A stretch of DNA of 64,000 nt from Flavobacterium cutihirudinis (GTDB lineage Bacteria > Bacteroidota > Bacteroidia > Flavobacteriales > Flavobacteriaceae). The DNA lies in assembly GCF_003385895.1 (NCBI RefSeq), contig NZ_QRDQ01000012.1, positions 124,001 through 188,000 on the forward strand, written 5' to 3'. Below the pieces are notes generated by a model. The model was given only the letters and a program-made list of their open reading frames with translations. It was not told the DNA's origin and did not search any database. Shown here piece by piece: positions 7,930 to 16,818 of this stretch. The first letter of the stretch is position 1; every line of letters starts with the position of its first letter. The position numbers were made by a program, and so were the translations under genes.

Positions 7930-8983
7930 TCATTAATTGTTTGATCACGGTTTCCTTTGAATACTTCTTAATCACGGTTTCTTTAAAATTACTTGATAAC
8001 GTATCTCTTAGCAATTGATCATTAACAATTCTAGTTAATTTCCTTTTAAGTTCCGATTCATCTGATGGATCAAATAATAGTCCATTAACTTCTTCTTCAA
8101 TAATTTCCGAGCAATAACCTACATTTGTGGAAACAACAGCTAAATTTGCCAAAGCATACTCTAATAAAGTCACAGGAAATCCCTCAGCTGTTGAAGCCAA
8201 AACTCCGATCGAACACTGAAATAAGATATATTCTATATCATTTCTATTTCCGCACAAATGTATATGATTTTCTAATGAATTAGATTCTATAAAATCTTTT
8301 AAACATTGAGAATAATTATCATTATAATCTTTACCAATCAAATGGAGCGACCAACCTAAATCTTTTAATTTTAAATCGTAAAAAGCTTTAAGAATTATAA
8401 TATGATTTTTAGGTTTTTTTAGATTAGCCAGAAAAACTATACGCTTTCCTTTCTCTCCCTTTAAAATTGTAATTTTCTGAGGTGAGCCGTTTTGCAAGGT
8501 AAAATTAGGAACAAAAATTACTTTTTTACAAAATAAATTCTTTTCACTCCATTTTTGCAATTGTAAATTGACAGTAAAAATGGAAGTAAAAAATAGCGAA
8601 CAAAAATTTAATATCTTATTCTGGCTTCTTGACTGATTTGAACGCAATCCGTAATGATCGTGCCATATAACCTTAATTTTCGGTAAGGTCAATTTTACCA
8701 AAATCGCAGTAAAAAAAGAAGAACCATGAGCATGTATGATGGCAACCTTATTTTCTTTTAAATACCTCCTTAGTCTATAAATAGCTGTAAAGTCAATTGC
8801 TCTTTTTTTATTTAAAAATAAATAAAAAACGTTCTCATTCACCTGATCAATCAATTGACCTTCTTTTCTAGTTGCTACTAAACCTGAGAATTCTATTTTC
8901 TCAACTAAAGCATTTGCATAACTGATTGCCATTCTTTCAGCACCACCCGCTTCCAAAGAATCTATTAACTGAAGAATTCTCAT
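7898..8983 (-). CDS. GT4 family glycosyltransferase
   Basis: This is a GT-B retaining glycosyltransferase of 361 residues, the usual length. The N-terminal acceptor domain begins MRILQLIDSLEAGGAERMA, a phrase typical of GT4 enzymes. The C-terminal donor domain carries the EX7E motif E267-GFPVTLL-E275. It should act in the cytoplasm, adding one nucleotide-activated sugar to a lipid-linked glycan. The start overlaps the upstream GT4 by four bases (ATGA), and the end overlaps the ligase-like gene, so translation of the three is probably coupled. Donor and acceptor are unknown. Confidence 0.88.
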   Translation of the reverse strand: MRILQLIDSLEAGGAERMAISYANALVEKIEFSGLVATRKEGQLIDQVNENVFYLFLNKKRAIDFTAIYRLRRYLKENKVAIIHAHGSSFFTAILVKLTLPKIKVIWHDHYGLRSNQSRSQNKILNFCSLFFTSIFTVNLQLQKWSEKNLFCKKVIFVPNFTLQNGSPQKITILKGEKGKRIVFLANLKKPKNHIIILKAFYDLKLKDLGWSLHLIGKDYNDNYSQCLKDFIESNSLENHIHLCGNRNDIEYILFQCSIGVLASTAEGFPVTLLEYALANLAVVSTNVGYCSEIIEEEVNGLLFDPSDESELKRKLTRIVNDQLLRDTLSSNFKETVIKKYSKETVIKQLMIEYRNCKNEK

Positions 8984-10098
8984 TTTAGCAGCAATTTTTC
9001 AATTTCAATTTCAAATTCATCAATGGTATAATTTTGTGACCAGACGGACGCTAATTTGCTCATTTCTTCAAACTTATTCTGATCTAAAATAATCTCTTTT
9101 ACTTGAGCTAAATCTTTTTTCACATTCATCTCCAATAAAATTCCTCTTTTTCCATAATCAATCATAAAAGGTACACAAGAAACATTTGTTGCCAATGGAA
9201 CACAACGCCAAAACATTCCTTCGGCAATTGCTTTTGGCCAGCCTTCACTTTTAGAAGGTAAAATAACAAAATGGCTTTTTTTATAAAATTGTTTTAATGT
9301 TTCTTTACTTTGATTTCCGTGCAAAAAAACAAAATTCTCCAGTTGATTACTTTTTATATAATTTTCTAAATTCACACGCTCAATACCTTCTCCAAAAATA
9401 TTAAGAAGCACTTTTTTGTTATTCTTAACCAACTGCTCAACTAGTTTTACAGCGTAGATTGGATTTTTCCCAGACACGAGGCTTCCGACAAAAATAAAAA
9501 CGCTATCTGATTCTATATTATTTTTAATTACAATTTCTTTTTCGGAATCAGAATAAGTAGCTGTAAAAAAAGATTTAATATTTTTCGACTGATTTTCCCA
9601 TTCACCATACACTAAAACTTGCATGTTTCTGGTAAGGAAAGTATTACTTAAAATCCATTTTTGCAAACAGTATGTTGCAGGTTGTTTGCTTTTCTGATCC
9701 CAATTTCCCGCATACTTCGCTGTTTTTTTCTTTGAAGGAAAAAATATTTGTGCAATACATCCAAGCAAACCCATATTTCCAGGACATCTCAGATGAATAT
9801 GATCTGCTTTTTTCATCGCCCAAAAGATGTTCCAAAAAATTTTAGGGAGTTTAAGAACTGATCTAAAACTATTTTCTACATTTACAAAATCAAAATCCTG
9901 TACTTTATAAAAATCGATTTTATCATTTTTATACGGTATATCGATTTCTGTGGGATTTCCTTGCATTAAAGGAGCTACAACTATCACTTTATCAACATCT
10001 TTTAGCCAGATATTCATTTCACGAATATAAGGTGCATAACCATAATATTGATTATTACTTTTGATGTGACAAACATGCGTGATAATGGCAAACTTCAT
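8980..10098 (-). CDS. GT4-like glycosyltransferase
   Basis: A 372-residue GT-B type glycosyltransferase. The donor-binding half has VFIFVGSLVSGKNPIYAVKL, which is the usual start of a GT4 C-terminal domain, and the EX7E motif E285-GWPKAIA-E293. The N-terminal half is less typical: it opens with FAIITHVCHIKS and contains HIHLRCPGNMG. Flavobacterial polysaccharide loci contain similar proteins, but I cannot name the linkage. It sits 11 bases after the orphan gene at 10110 and overlaps the next GT4 by four bases. Confidence 0.85.
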   Translation of the reverse strand: MKFAIITHVCHIKSNNQYYGYAPYIREMNIWLKDVDKVIVVAPLMQGNPTEIDIPYKNDKIDFYKVQDFDFVNVENSFRSVLKLPKIFWNIFWAMKKADHIHLRCPGNMGLLGCIAQIFFPSKKKTAKYAGNWDQKSKQPATYCLQKWILSNTFLTRNMQVLVYGEWENQSKNIKSFFTATYSDSEKEIVIKNNIESDSVFIFVGSLVSGKNPIYAVKLVEQLVKNNKKVLLNIFGEGIERVNLENYIKSNQLENFVFLHGNQSKETLKQFYKKSHFVILPSKSEGWPKAIAEGMFWRCVPLATNVSCVPFMIDYGKRGILLEMNVKKDLAQVKEIILDQNKFEEMSKLASVWSQNYTIDEFEIEIEKLLLK

Positions 10099-10109
10099 TG
10101 GATTTAAAA

Positions 10110-11114
10110 CTAAATTATATTTTCGGTGATCGATAATATTCTATTGATGTAATTTTTGGGATGCAAATTTAGGCCGCTCCATATAAAATTATTCTGCCCC
10201 ATTTCAAGGTATTTTTTTCCCGTAAGCAGACTTTCAATTTTTTCCGGCAATTCATTAAATGAGTTACGTGTACTTACTTTTTCGTAATTGATGTGTTCTT
10301 TAAAATCCTCAATTACAACATTTACGGGAGTCGTAATTACTGCTTTTCCAAACAATAAATATTCTCCGATTTTCCATCCGGGAGTGTTTTTCAATCCATC
10401 ATCAGCTATACCGATATCGGCATTTAGCAATGATTTAAAATAATCTTTTTTTGCTGTTTGTTTTAAATCTAATAGAAGATCGGGAGCTATAATTTTTGAT
10501 AGAGAATCAGGAAATATCCCTACGGAAGAATTTTTAAAATTCTTTTTTATAATTCGACATGCCTCTATCCGAAATTCATTCTGAATCATCCTTCTTTGTT
10601 TTTCTTCGTCATCAGGATGATTCTTTGGGTCCCATAATCGGGTATGAAAAATTATTTTTCCATTATTATCACTTACCTTTTTAGGAAAACACCTCACATC
10701 CATTGCCTGATGCGATAAATTAGTTCCTAAATTAAAGTAATCTGATGCGCGCACCACTTCTGTTCTATTTCTACTATCTATAAGATTTCTGAAATCAAAT
10801 TTTAATAAAAGTTTTAATGCTTTATACGAAAGATTTACCTGGAAATTGAGCGGATGGACATTTTTACTATAATCCTTAAGCAACAAGGATCGTTTTAAAT
10901 AAAAATCATACTTTTCCGGATCACTAATAAAAAGATTATTGTCTGAATAATCAAAAAAAATTACTTTACCATCTGCATAAAGAATTGCTCCACCAGCAAC
11001 TATTTTATTATTAAAAACAATTTTGAAATCGAGATCATTCTCTTCACAATAAAATAGTACCGAATAAATCAGCATATTATGATGAGAAGTCCAATTTGGC
11101 AATTCAAGTTTCAT
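10110..11114 (-). CDS. Unrecognised glycosyltransferase-like protein
   Basis: I do not recognise a precise family for this 334-residue soluble protein. Its C-terminal region resembles the donor domain of GT-B enzymes: a LNADIGIADDG stretch is followed by GWKIGEYLLFGKAVIT, where a Lys and Glu sit where sugar-nucleotide contacts occur in GT4-like proteins. The N-terminal third (LYADGKVIFFDYSDN and following) reads like a strand-rich nucleotide-binding fold without a signal peptide or membrane segment. It lies between GT4 genes with short spacers, 8 bases after the gene upstream, so a sugar-transfer role is the best guess. No EX7E motif is seen. Confidence 0.55.
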   Translation of the reverse strand: MKLELPNWTSHHNMLIYSVLFYCEENDLDFKIVFNNKIVAGGAILYADGKVIFFDYSDNNLFISDPEKYDFYLKRSLLLKDYSKNVHPLNFQVNLSYKALKLLLKFDFRNLIDSRNRTEVVRASDYFNLGTNLSHQAMDVRCFPKKVSDNNGKIIFHTRLWDPKNHPDDEEKQRRMIQNEFRIEACRIIKKNFKNSSVGIFPDSLSKIIAPDLLLDLKQTAKKDYFKSLLNADIGIADDGLKNTPGWKIGEYLLFGKAVITTPVNVVIEDFKEHINYEKVSTRNSFNELPEKIESLLTGKKYLEMGQNNFIWSGLNLHPKNYINRILSITENII

Positions 11115-11122
11115 TCAAATAG

Positions 11123-12211
11123 TTATTTACGTAATACCTCTAAAAATAAATCATTCCACTGATTCATCACTCTATTCTTCGAAAAAGTATCCAGTTTAAT
11201 TTTCTGATTTTCAATAAAACTCTCTCTAATTACTTCATCATTGATAAGCAAATCTAACTTTTCTGCAAAAGCCATCTTATCATTCAGAGGCACAATAAAA
11301 CCATCTATATCATGAGAAATAATATTTTTTGGCCCATGAGGTGAGTCATAAGAAACAATAGGAAGTTGAGCTTGTATAGCCTCTAATAAAACCATAGGAA
11401 ATGCCTCATACTGAGAGACCAAAACAAAAATTTTAGCTTCTTGCATTTTATTCTTTATCTCTTTTGTCGCAGGATAAAGTCTAACATTTTGCTCTAATTT
11501 TTCCTTTCGGATTTTTTCCTGCAATAATTTAACATCTCCACCTCCATATATATGTAATTCCCAATTTAAGTTTTTAGCAGCTATTATGGCCCAAATATCT
11601 ATTAATTGATCAAATTGTTTTATAGGTGCAATTCTTCCCGCAGTTATTACAATATTTTTTTTTGCATTTACGTGAGTATTTTCATTTAAGTCATATATAA
11701 AATTTGGAATAACAACTACATTTTTTAAACCAAAATATGCTATTTCATCAAGACTCAGTAATACAATCTTATTGTATTGCCTTATTATATATTTCTTATA
11801 AAACCATGTTTTCATATTATAAGAAGCTCCGGAACTATGAATCTCTAATATTTTAGGAATTTTAAACTTTACAAAAGGTACGATTAAGGAATCAAAACCT
11901 ATTACCGTTGTCAACAAAATATCAATTGATTCTGTTTCTATTATTTTTTTTAAACCTGTGTAAAACTTAAACCCTTTTCGACTATTTCTTATATATGAAA
12001 TTACACCTCCATATAATTTTGACTTTACATCCAAATTATAGAATTTACATTTTTCATGAAGCTTGTAAAAAACAGAAGCATTTCCTTGGTTTTTAGTAAT
12101 AAGTATTACTTCATATCCATAATCCTCGATCCAACCATTAATTTTTTCAGTGGTGATTCTTTGGATTCCACCAATACCTGACATTCCGTTAACTAGAATT
12201 CCTATTTTCAT
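11123..12211 (-). CDS. GT4 family glycosyltransferase, tandem paralog 1
   Basis: A GT-B retaining glycosyltransferase of 362 residues. The N-terminus MKIGILVNGMSGIGGIQRIT contains the glycine-rich acceptor-domain loop, and the donor domain has VITAGRIAPIKQFDQLI and the EX7E motif E269-AFPMVLL-E277. It is closely similar along its whole length to the next gene upstream (12246-13337), for example in RVMNQWNDL near the C-terminus. The two look like a tandem duplication that has since diverged. Each paralog may add a sugar from the same donor at a different point of the glycan. Confidence 0.88.
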   Translation of the reverse strand: MKIGILVNGMSGIGGIQRITTEKINGWIEDYGYEVILITKNQGNASVFYKLHEKCKFYNLDVKSKLYGGVISYIRNSRKGFKFYTGLKKIIETESIDILLTTVIGFDSLIVPFVKFKIPKILEIHSSGASYNMKTWFYKKYIIRQYNKIVLLSLDEIAYFGLKNVVVIPNFIYDLNENTHVNAKKNIVITAGRIAPIKQFDQLIDIWAIIAAKNLNWELHIYGGGDVKLLQEKIRKEKLEQNVRLYPATKEIKNKMQEAKIFVLVSQYEAFPMVLLEAIQAQLPIVSYDSPHGPKNIISHDIDGFIVPLNDKMAFAEKLDLLINDEVIRESFIENQKIKLDTFSKNRVMNQWNDLFLEVLRK

Positions 12212-12245
12212 TCTGAGATTATTTCAAATTAGTTCTTTAATGTCA

Positions 12246-13337
12246 TTACTTTTTATTCAAAACTTCCAAAACTAAATCGTTCCACTGATTCATAACTCTT
12301 TTTTTGGAGAAAGCATCCAGTTTAATTTCCTGGTTTTCAATAAAATTCTCTCTAAGTGACACATCATTAATAAGCAATTCTAATTTTTCAGCAAAAGCTG
12401 TTTGATTATTCAATGGCACTATAAAACCATCTTTTCCATCAGTAACGATACTTTTAGGCCCGTTTGGCGAGTCATAAGAAACAATAGGCAACTTCGCATT
12501 CATAGCTTCCAACAAAACCATCGGAAAAGCTTCAGTCGCAGAAACCAAGACAAAGATACTTGCCTTTTGCATCTTATTTTTTATTTCTGTTGTCGAGGGG
12601 AATATTTTGAAACTTTTCTGTATACCTAGTTCATCAATCTTGTTCTTAAAAACATCTATTGGTCCATCTCCATAAAGATGAACTTCCCATTGATCATATT
12701 TTGAAGCTATTAAAGACCAAATATCTATCAAATGATCAAATTGTTTTTCTCTTGAAATTCTACCAGCAGAAATTATAACATTTTTTTTATCATGTTTGGA
12801 AAAATTATAATCAGAATTATCAATAAAATTTGGAATTACTGCAATATTATCTAACGGATAATAATCAACTTCACATTTATTGAGTACAACAAGTTTTTTG
12901 TATCTGTTAATAATTAGGCTTTTCCAAAACCAAGCTTTTTCATTATGAGCAAAACCAGATCCGTGAATCTCAGAAATTTTAGGGACTCTTACCTTAGCAA
13001 AAGGAACAACTAAAGAATCAATTCCTCTCATTGTTGTAAATAGAATGTCGATCTTTTCAGATTTCATTACATTTTTTAGCCCAAGAAAAAGCTTAAATGC
13101 CTGAGGAATGTTTTTTATATAATCTTTTATACCACTTCTTAATTTAGCATGAATATTAAGATTATAGCGTTTACATTTTTTATTTACCTCATAAAAAAAA
13201 GGAGCCTCCTTTTCATTTTTGGTTATTAAAACTACATCATAACCAAATATCTCTATCCATGCATTTATTTTCTCAGCTGTTATTCTCTCAACTCCTCCTA
13301 CACCCGACATCTTATAAACTAATATTCCAATTTTCAT
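12246..13337 (-). CDS. GT4 family glycosyltransferase, tandem paralog 2
   Basis: This is a paralog of the neighbouring gene at 11123, with the same layout: MKIGILVYKMSGVGGVERIT at the start, VIISAGRISREKQFDHLI at the donor domain, the EX7E stretch EAFPMVLLE, and a matching C-terminal RVMNQWNDL. The open frame extends nine codons further, to an ATG at 13364. I prefer the ATG at 13337 because the resulting N-terminus aligns exactly with that of the paralog. Length from there is 363 residues. It is separated from the downstream copy by 34 bases. Confidence 0.87.
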   Translation of the reverse strand: MKIGILVYKMSGVGGVERITAEKINAWIEIFGYDVVLITKNEKEAPFFYEVNKKCKRYNLNIHAKLRSGIKDYIKNIPQAFKLFLGLKNVMKSEKIDILFTTMRGIDSLVVPFAKVRVPKISEIHGSGFAHNEKAWFWKSLIINRYKKLVVLNKCEVDYYPLDNIAVIPNFIDNSDYNFSKHDKKNVIISAGRISREKQFDHLIDIWSLIASKYDQWEVHLYGDGPIDVFKNKIDELGIQKSFKIFPSTTEIKNKMQKASIFVLVSATEAFPMVLLEAMNAKLPIVSYDSPNGPKSIVTDGKDGFIVPLNNQTAFAEKLELLINDVSLRENFIENQEIKLDAFSKKRVMNQWNDLVLEVLNKK

Positions 13338-13397
13338 CTTAAGATTATTTCTATTTAGCATCAATTTATTCTTCCCAAAAAAAATTAATACTTATAA

Positions 13398-14549
13398 TTA
13401 TGTGACCACTATATTTTTGTAGACATTAATATTTTGAAGGACAATGTTGTCAAGTCCGTATTTTTCGCATGCAAAATCAAGAGCATTGTCAGCCATCATT
13501 TTTGCTTTTACCGGATCAGATAATACCCAAATAATTTTTTCTGCTATATCTTTTGGATTATGAGGGTCACATAAAAGTCCGGTAATAAAATCTTCAATAG
13601 CTTCCGGTCCAGGACCGTATTTAGTAAAAACTACCGTTTTCTGCATCGCCATCGCTTCTGGAGCTACCAGACCTTGGGTTTCCATGTGAGAAGGAAAAAC
13701 ACAAACTGAAGCATCAGCATATATCTGCGGAATATCATTATAAGAAACTAATCCATTAAAGTGAACATCTTTTGCAAATTCTCCTAATTGCGGTATTTCA
13801 TTCTCTTTCAACATTTTAATATAAGAACTTCCGTCTGGAAAGAACCAGTCTCTTCCATAAATTTCAAGAGTCGCATCTGGAAATTCTTTTTTTACAAATG
13901 GAAAAGATTGTATTAACTGACGTACACCTTTTTTTTCGCAAACTGTGCCGGCAAATACAATTCTGTTTTTATATTCTGATTTATTCTCTCTTGGCTTAAA
14001 AAAAAGTGTATCGACTGGATTGCTTATATAAGCAACTGGTTTACTATTATAACTTAAATACTTCTCTGTATGATTTTTCACATAGTACGAAATGGCAATA
14101 AAAGCATCACTCTTTTTAAAAGATCTTTTTTCCTGAAATCCTTTCCATCTATTAATTTTTCTTTTTTCGCTTTCAGCAAAAAAATGATGTCCACCATGAA
14201 GCCTTATAATATATTTAATCTCTTTTATTTTGGACAGAAAAGCCAAACCAAGTTCAGAAGATTCAATAATCTGAATTGGATTTTGTTGATGAATTTCTTT
14301 AATTTTTGAATTGATTGCTCTGGAATTAAAAAACCATGATAATCCCTTTAACTTACTTCTCTTTAATCGGTAAACGTTTATTCCTTCAATATTTTGAGTT
14401 TCGTTTTCTGGTGTATAATTAATTCCAACGACCGAAACTCTAACTCCATTTTTTACCAATGTCACAGCCAGTGTCTTAACAAAACTGCCAATTCCACCGT
14501 GTGGAAATCCTTTTTTAGGAAACTCATTGGTTACGAAACAAATGTGCAT
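13398..14549 (-). CDS. GT4 family glycosyltransferase
   Basis: A 383-residue GT-B glycosyltransferase. The N-terminus HICFVTNEFPKKGFPHGGIG includes the glycine-rich loop common to GT4 enzymes. The donor domain starts at NRIVFAGTVCEKKGVRQLI, and the EX7E motif is present as ETQGLVAPE. It starts by a TAATG overlap with the upstream glycosyltransferase-like gene (shared base at 14549), so translation is probably coupled. A 33-base or longer gap follows before the duplicated GT4 pair. Substrates are unknown. Confidence 0.87.
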   Translation of the reverse strand: MHICFVTNEFPKKGFPHGGIGSFVKTLAVTLVKNGVRVSVVGINYTPENETQNIEGINVYRLKRSKLKGLSWFFNSRAINSKIKEIHQQNPIQIIESSELGLAFLSKIKEIKYIIRLHGGHHFFAESEKRKINRWKGFQEKRSFKKSDAFIAISYYVKNHTEKYLSYNSKPVAYISNPVDTLFFKPRENKSEYKNRIVFAGTVCEKKGVRQLIQSFPFVKKEFPDATLEIYGRDWFFPDGSSYIKMLKENEIPQLGEFAKDVHFNGLVSYNDIPQIYADASVCVFPSHMETQGLVAPEAMAMQKTVVFTKYGPGPEAIEDFITGLLCDPHNPKDIAEKIIWVLSDPVKAKMMADNALDFACEKYGLDNIVLQNINVYKNIVVT

Positions 14550-15931
14550 TATAAATTGATTTTGATTGCATTATTTATTTTGCCAGAAGAGTTTTTATAA
14601 TTTTCCAACACAACCTCTTTCCATTTAATCATTTCGGCACTACAACTTTTCTCAGAAGTAATTTTATCAACTATCTCTTCTTTGCTATTCAACCAAATGA
14701 CTGCATTTGAATCTGACATACTTTTAAAATGCTGATAATTGTAAATCGTTTTCACAGACCAATTATTAACTGTTTTCTGTTTCTGATCATAATTAATAAA
14801 AACACAAGGTTTATTAAACATAGCAAAATCAAAAGCCATTGTAGAACCAACATTTATTACGATCTCAGAATAAAAAGCTGTACTCACCAATAACTTAACA
14901 TCATCAAGAGTGGGATAAACAGAATTCCATTCTTTAGATTTACTAAAATACCATAAAGGCGGCGCTTCTTTTATTAAATCTTTATACTGACTTACAACTT
15001 CATCAAACCTTCCTGAAAAATCAATCGGGCATCGTCTGAGCAATATCTGATACTCATCATGTAAATTTGCTTTTATGATTTCTTCTGCAATGTCTCTCAG
15101 ATATTTTGGATCATCTGGAGAGGTTTTAGTATCATCGCCAGAATAACAGATAATTTTTTTATTTGGATCTAAATTATAAGTCTGATAAAAAATTTCTTTA
15201 TTAATTATCTTTTTAGAATCTTCATAAAATTCAAACTGAGGAGTTCCCGTGACATTAATCTGACTTGAATCAATTTCAGGATAATAGAGATTTAGCTCTT
15301 GCTGCATATAATCAGACCAAACCAAATAATTGTCAGCTTTTAATGCCATACGGGCTTTGGGTAAATTATCCCAGGAATAAATGACAGTTGTTGTTCTGAT
15401 ACCTAAATCTTTAGCTGCCGCAAATATTGGAGCCGCTTTTAATGCTCTTTGATGCGAGCAGAAAACAACAGTGGGCTTCACTTGCTTTAGAATATCTTTA
15501 ATCTCTTTACAAAAAGAATTTTTACGAAGAGCTTTCTGATATCTTTTTTCCAGATTTAAAATACTCTTATAATGTTTAAAAAAAGGAGCCAAAAACTCAA
15601 TTGTTTTATAAAATATTTTTTTAGAAAATGTTTTCTGATTCCAGTTCCAATTCTTCAACAAAGTTGGATTATGTACTTTTGAATTATTGTAATGTAATCT
15701 TGAGAGACAAATTAATTCTCTTAAAAATTTTTCTTTTACTGACTCCCGATAATCAGGAATCGTCAATTCTTCATGAATATCAGTATTTTGCTGTATTGCC
15801 TTTATCGTCTCCGTATCAAAATTATGAAACAGAATTAAATCTTCTTCTAGATGATTAAATACACTAGAGTAAAGATAATTTCGAATTCCAACACCATCAG
15901 GGAATAATAACAAGATTTTACTTTTCTCCAT
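14549..15931 (-). CDS. GT-B-like surface carbohydrate transferase
   Basis: A soluble 460-residue protein of the UDP-glycosyltransferase/glycogen phosphorylase-like fold. The middle holds KPTVVFCSHQRALKAAPIFA and TVIYSWDNLPKARMA, followed by a VTGTPQFEFY segment and later NVGSTMAFDFAMFNKPCVF. That last phrase resembles the C-terminal signature of CDP-glycerol glycerophosphotransferases and related capsule enzymes. I cannot tell whether it moves a sugar or a polyol phosphate. Both ends are tied to neighbours by TAATG overlaps (14549 and 15931), placing it in one translational unit with the SGNH/MBOAT pair upstream and the GT4 downstream. Confidence 0.7.
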   Translation of the reverse strand: MEKSKILLLFPDGVGIRNYLYSSVFNHLEEDLILFHNFDTETIKAIQQNTDIHEELTIPDYRESVKEKFLRELICLSRLHYNNSKVHNPTLLKNWNWNQKTFSKKIFYKTIEFLAPFFKHYKSILNLEKRYQKALRKNSFCKEIKDILKQVKPTVVFCSHQRALKAAPIFAAAKDLGIRTTTVIYSWDNLPKARMALKADNYLVWSDYMQQELNLYYPEIDSSQINVTGTPQFEFYEDSKKIINKEIFYQTYNLDPNKKIICYSGDDTKTSPDDPKYLRDIAEEIIKANLHDEYQILLRRCPIDFSGRFDEVVSQYKDLIKEAPPLWYFSKSKEWNSVYPTLDDVKLLVSTAFYSEIVINVGSTMAFDFAMFNKPCVFINYDQKQKTVNNWSVKTIYNYQHFKSMSDSNAVIWLNSKEEIVDKITSEKSCSAEMIKWKEVVLENYKNSSGKINNAIKINL

Positions 15932-16818
15932 TATTTGTTTATATCAAAAAAATCTTTTAAAATTCGAGAAGTAAACATACGCGCACCTTCATCATTCATA
16001 TGTCCGCATGACGAAAAATATTTATCTTCAATAACTACATTTTCGTAATTATGTATTTCCGGATAAGCGTTTTTTACTTTATCAAAGTAATTCATTCCCT
16101 TGACGTTTTCGCACATAGGTGTCATTACTACAATCAAATTAATATGGTTTGTACGACAAATATTTTTAATTTCCTCGTAATATTTATTATGTGGTAACGG
16201 ATTTAAATTGACAATGTTATTTTTCATATTTCCGCTTTTATGCTTAACCAACGGATAATATCCTAAATTATCTAATGGATTTGTTTTCTCACCTTCTAAA
16301 ACATGAAAAACCTCTCTGAAACCAATTTTTCCATCATATTTTATAAATCTGTAAAATGGAAGATAATAAAGTTCCTTAAAATCTTTTTGAGAAGCAAAAT
16401 GTTGTTTTATTACAGTTGAATTATGAATATAAGGTAGAAATTTTGCTGATACTCCTTCCGATTCCTGATCATTTGAAAGATTCAAATCAGCTTCCAAAAT
16501 GACATTTTTTATTTCATATTTTCTTTCGATCATTAATTTCAACATTAATGAAGCTTCAAACAGATGTCCCCCACTCATTCCGTAATTAAATGTCTTCAGT
16601 CCTTTGTCCTCAAACATTTGTGCTACGAAATGGTTGTTTGCTCTCGATGAGCCTAAAATAATAACATCATATTTTTCTTCTTTAGAATTAAAAACCTTTT
16701 CTATTTTTCCTCTGTTTTTAGAATGCAAAAAAACATAAGTATAAAAACCATCCAATGCAATTACAATCAGGATTACTACAACCAGAATTTTGGCTATAAA
16801 AATTAAAAACTTCTTCAT
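15931..16818 (-). CDS. SGNH-hydrolase-like membrane-anchored protein, partner of the MBOAT acyltransferase
   Basis: One N-terminal membrane segment (about residues 4-26) precedes a probably periplasmic domain. DVIILGSSRANNHF has the serine of an SGNH/GDSL-type block I, YGMSGGH a glycine block, and CGHMNDEGARMF near the C-terminus supplies an Asp-x-x-His-like region. This architecture is shared by proteins such as AlgJ/AlgX or DltD that work with an MBOAT acyltransferase to put acetyl groups on exported glycans. The gene follows the MBOAT gene with a one-base TAATG overlap at 16818, which supports a shared job in O-acylation. The specific group and sugar are not known. Confidence 0.7.
   Translation of the reverse strand: MKKFLIFIAKILVVVILIVIALDGFYTYVFLHSKNRGKIEKVFNSKEEKYDVIILGSSRANNHFVAQMFEDKGLKTFNYGMSGGHLFEASLMLKLMIERKYEIKNVILEADLNLSNDQESEGVSAKFLPYIHNSTVIKQHFASQKDFKELYYLPFYRFIKYDGKIGFREVFHVLEGEKTNPLDNLGYYPLVKHKSGNMKNNIVNLNPLPHNKYYEEIKNICRTNHINLIVVMTPMCENVKGMNYFDKVKNAYPEIHNYENVVIEDKYFSSCGHMNDEGARMFTSRILKDFFDINK

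Noticed and set aside
13338-13364. Longer start of the second GT4 paralog at 13364
   Set aside because: The paralog begins at the equivalent of 13337 and the extra nine residues have no support.
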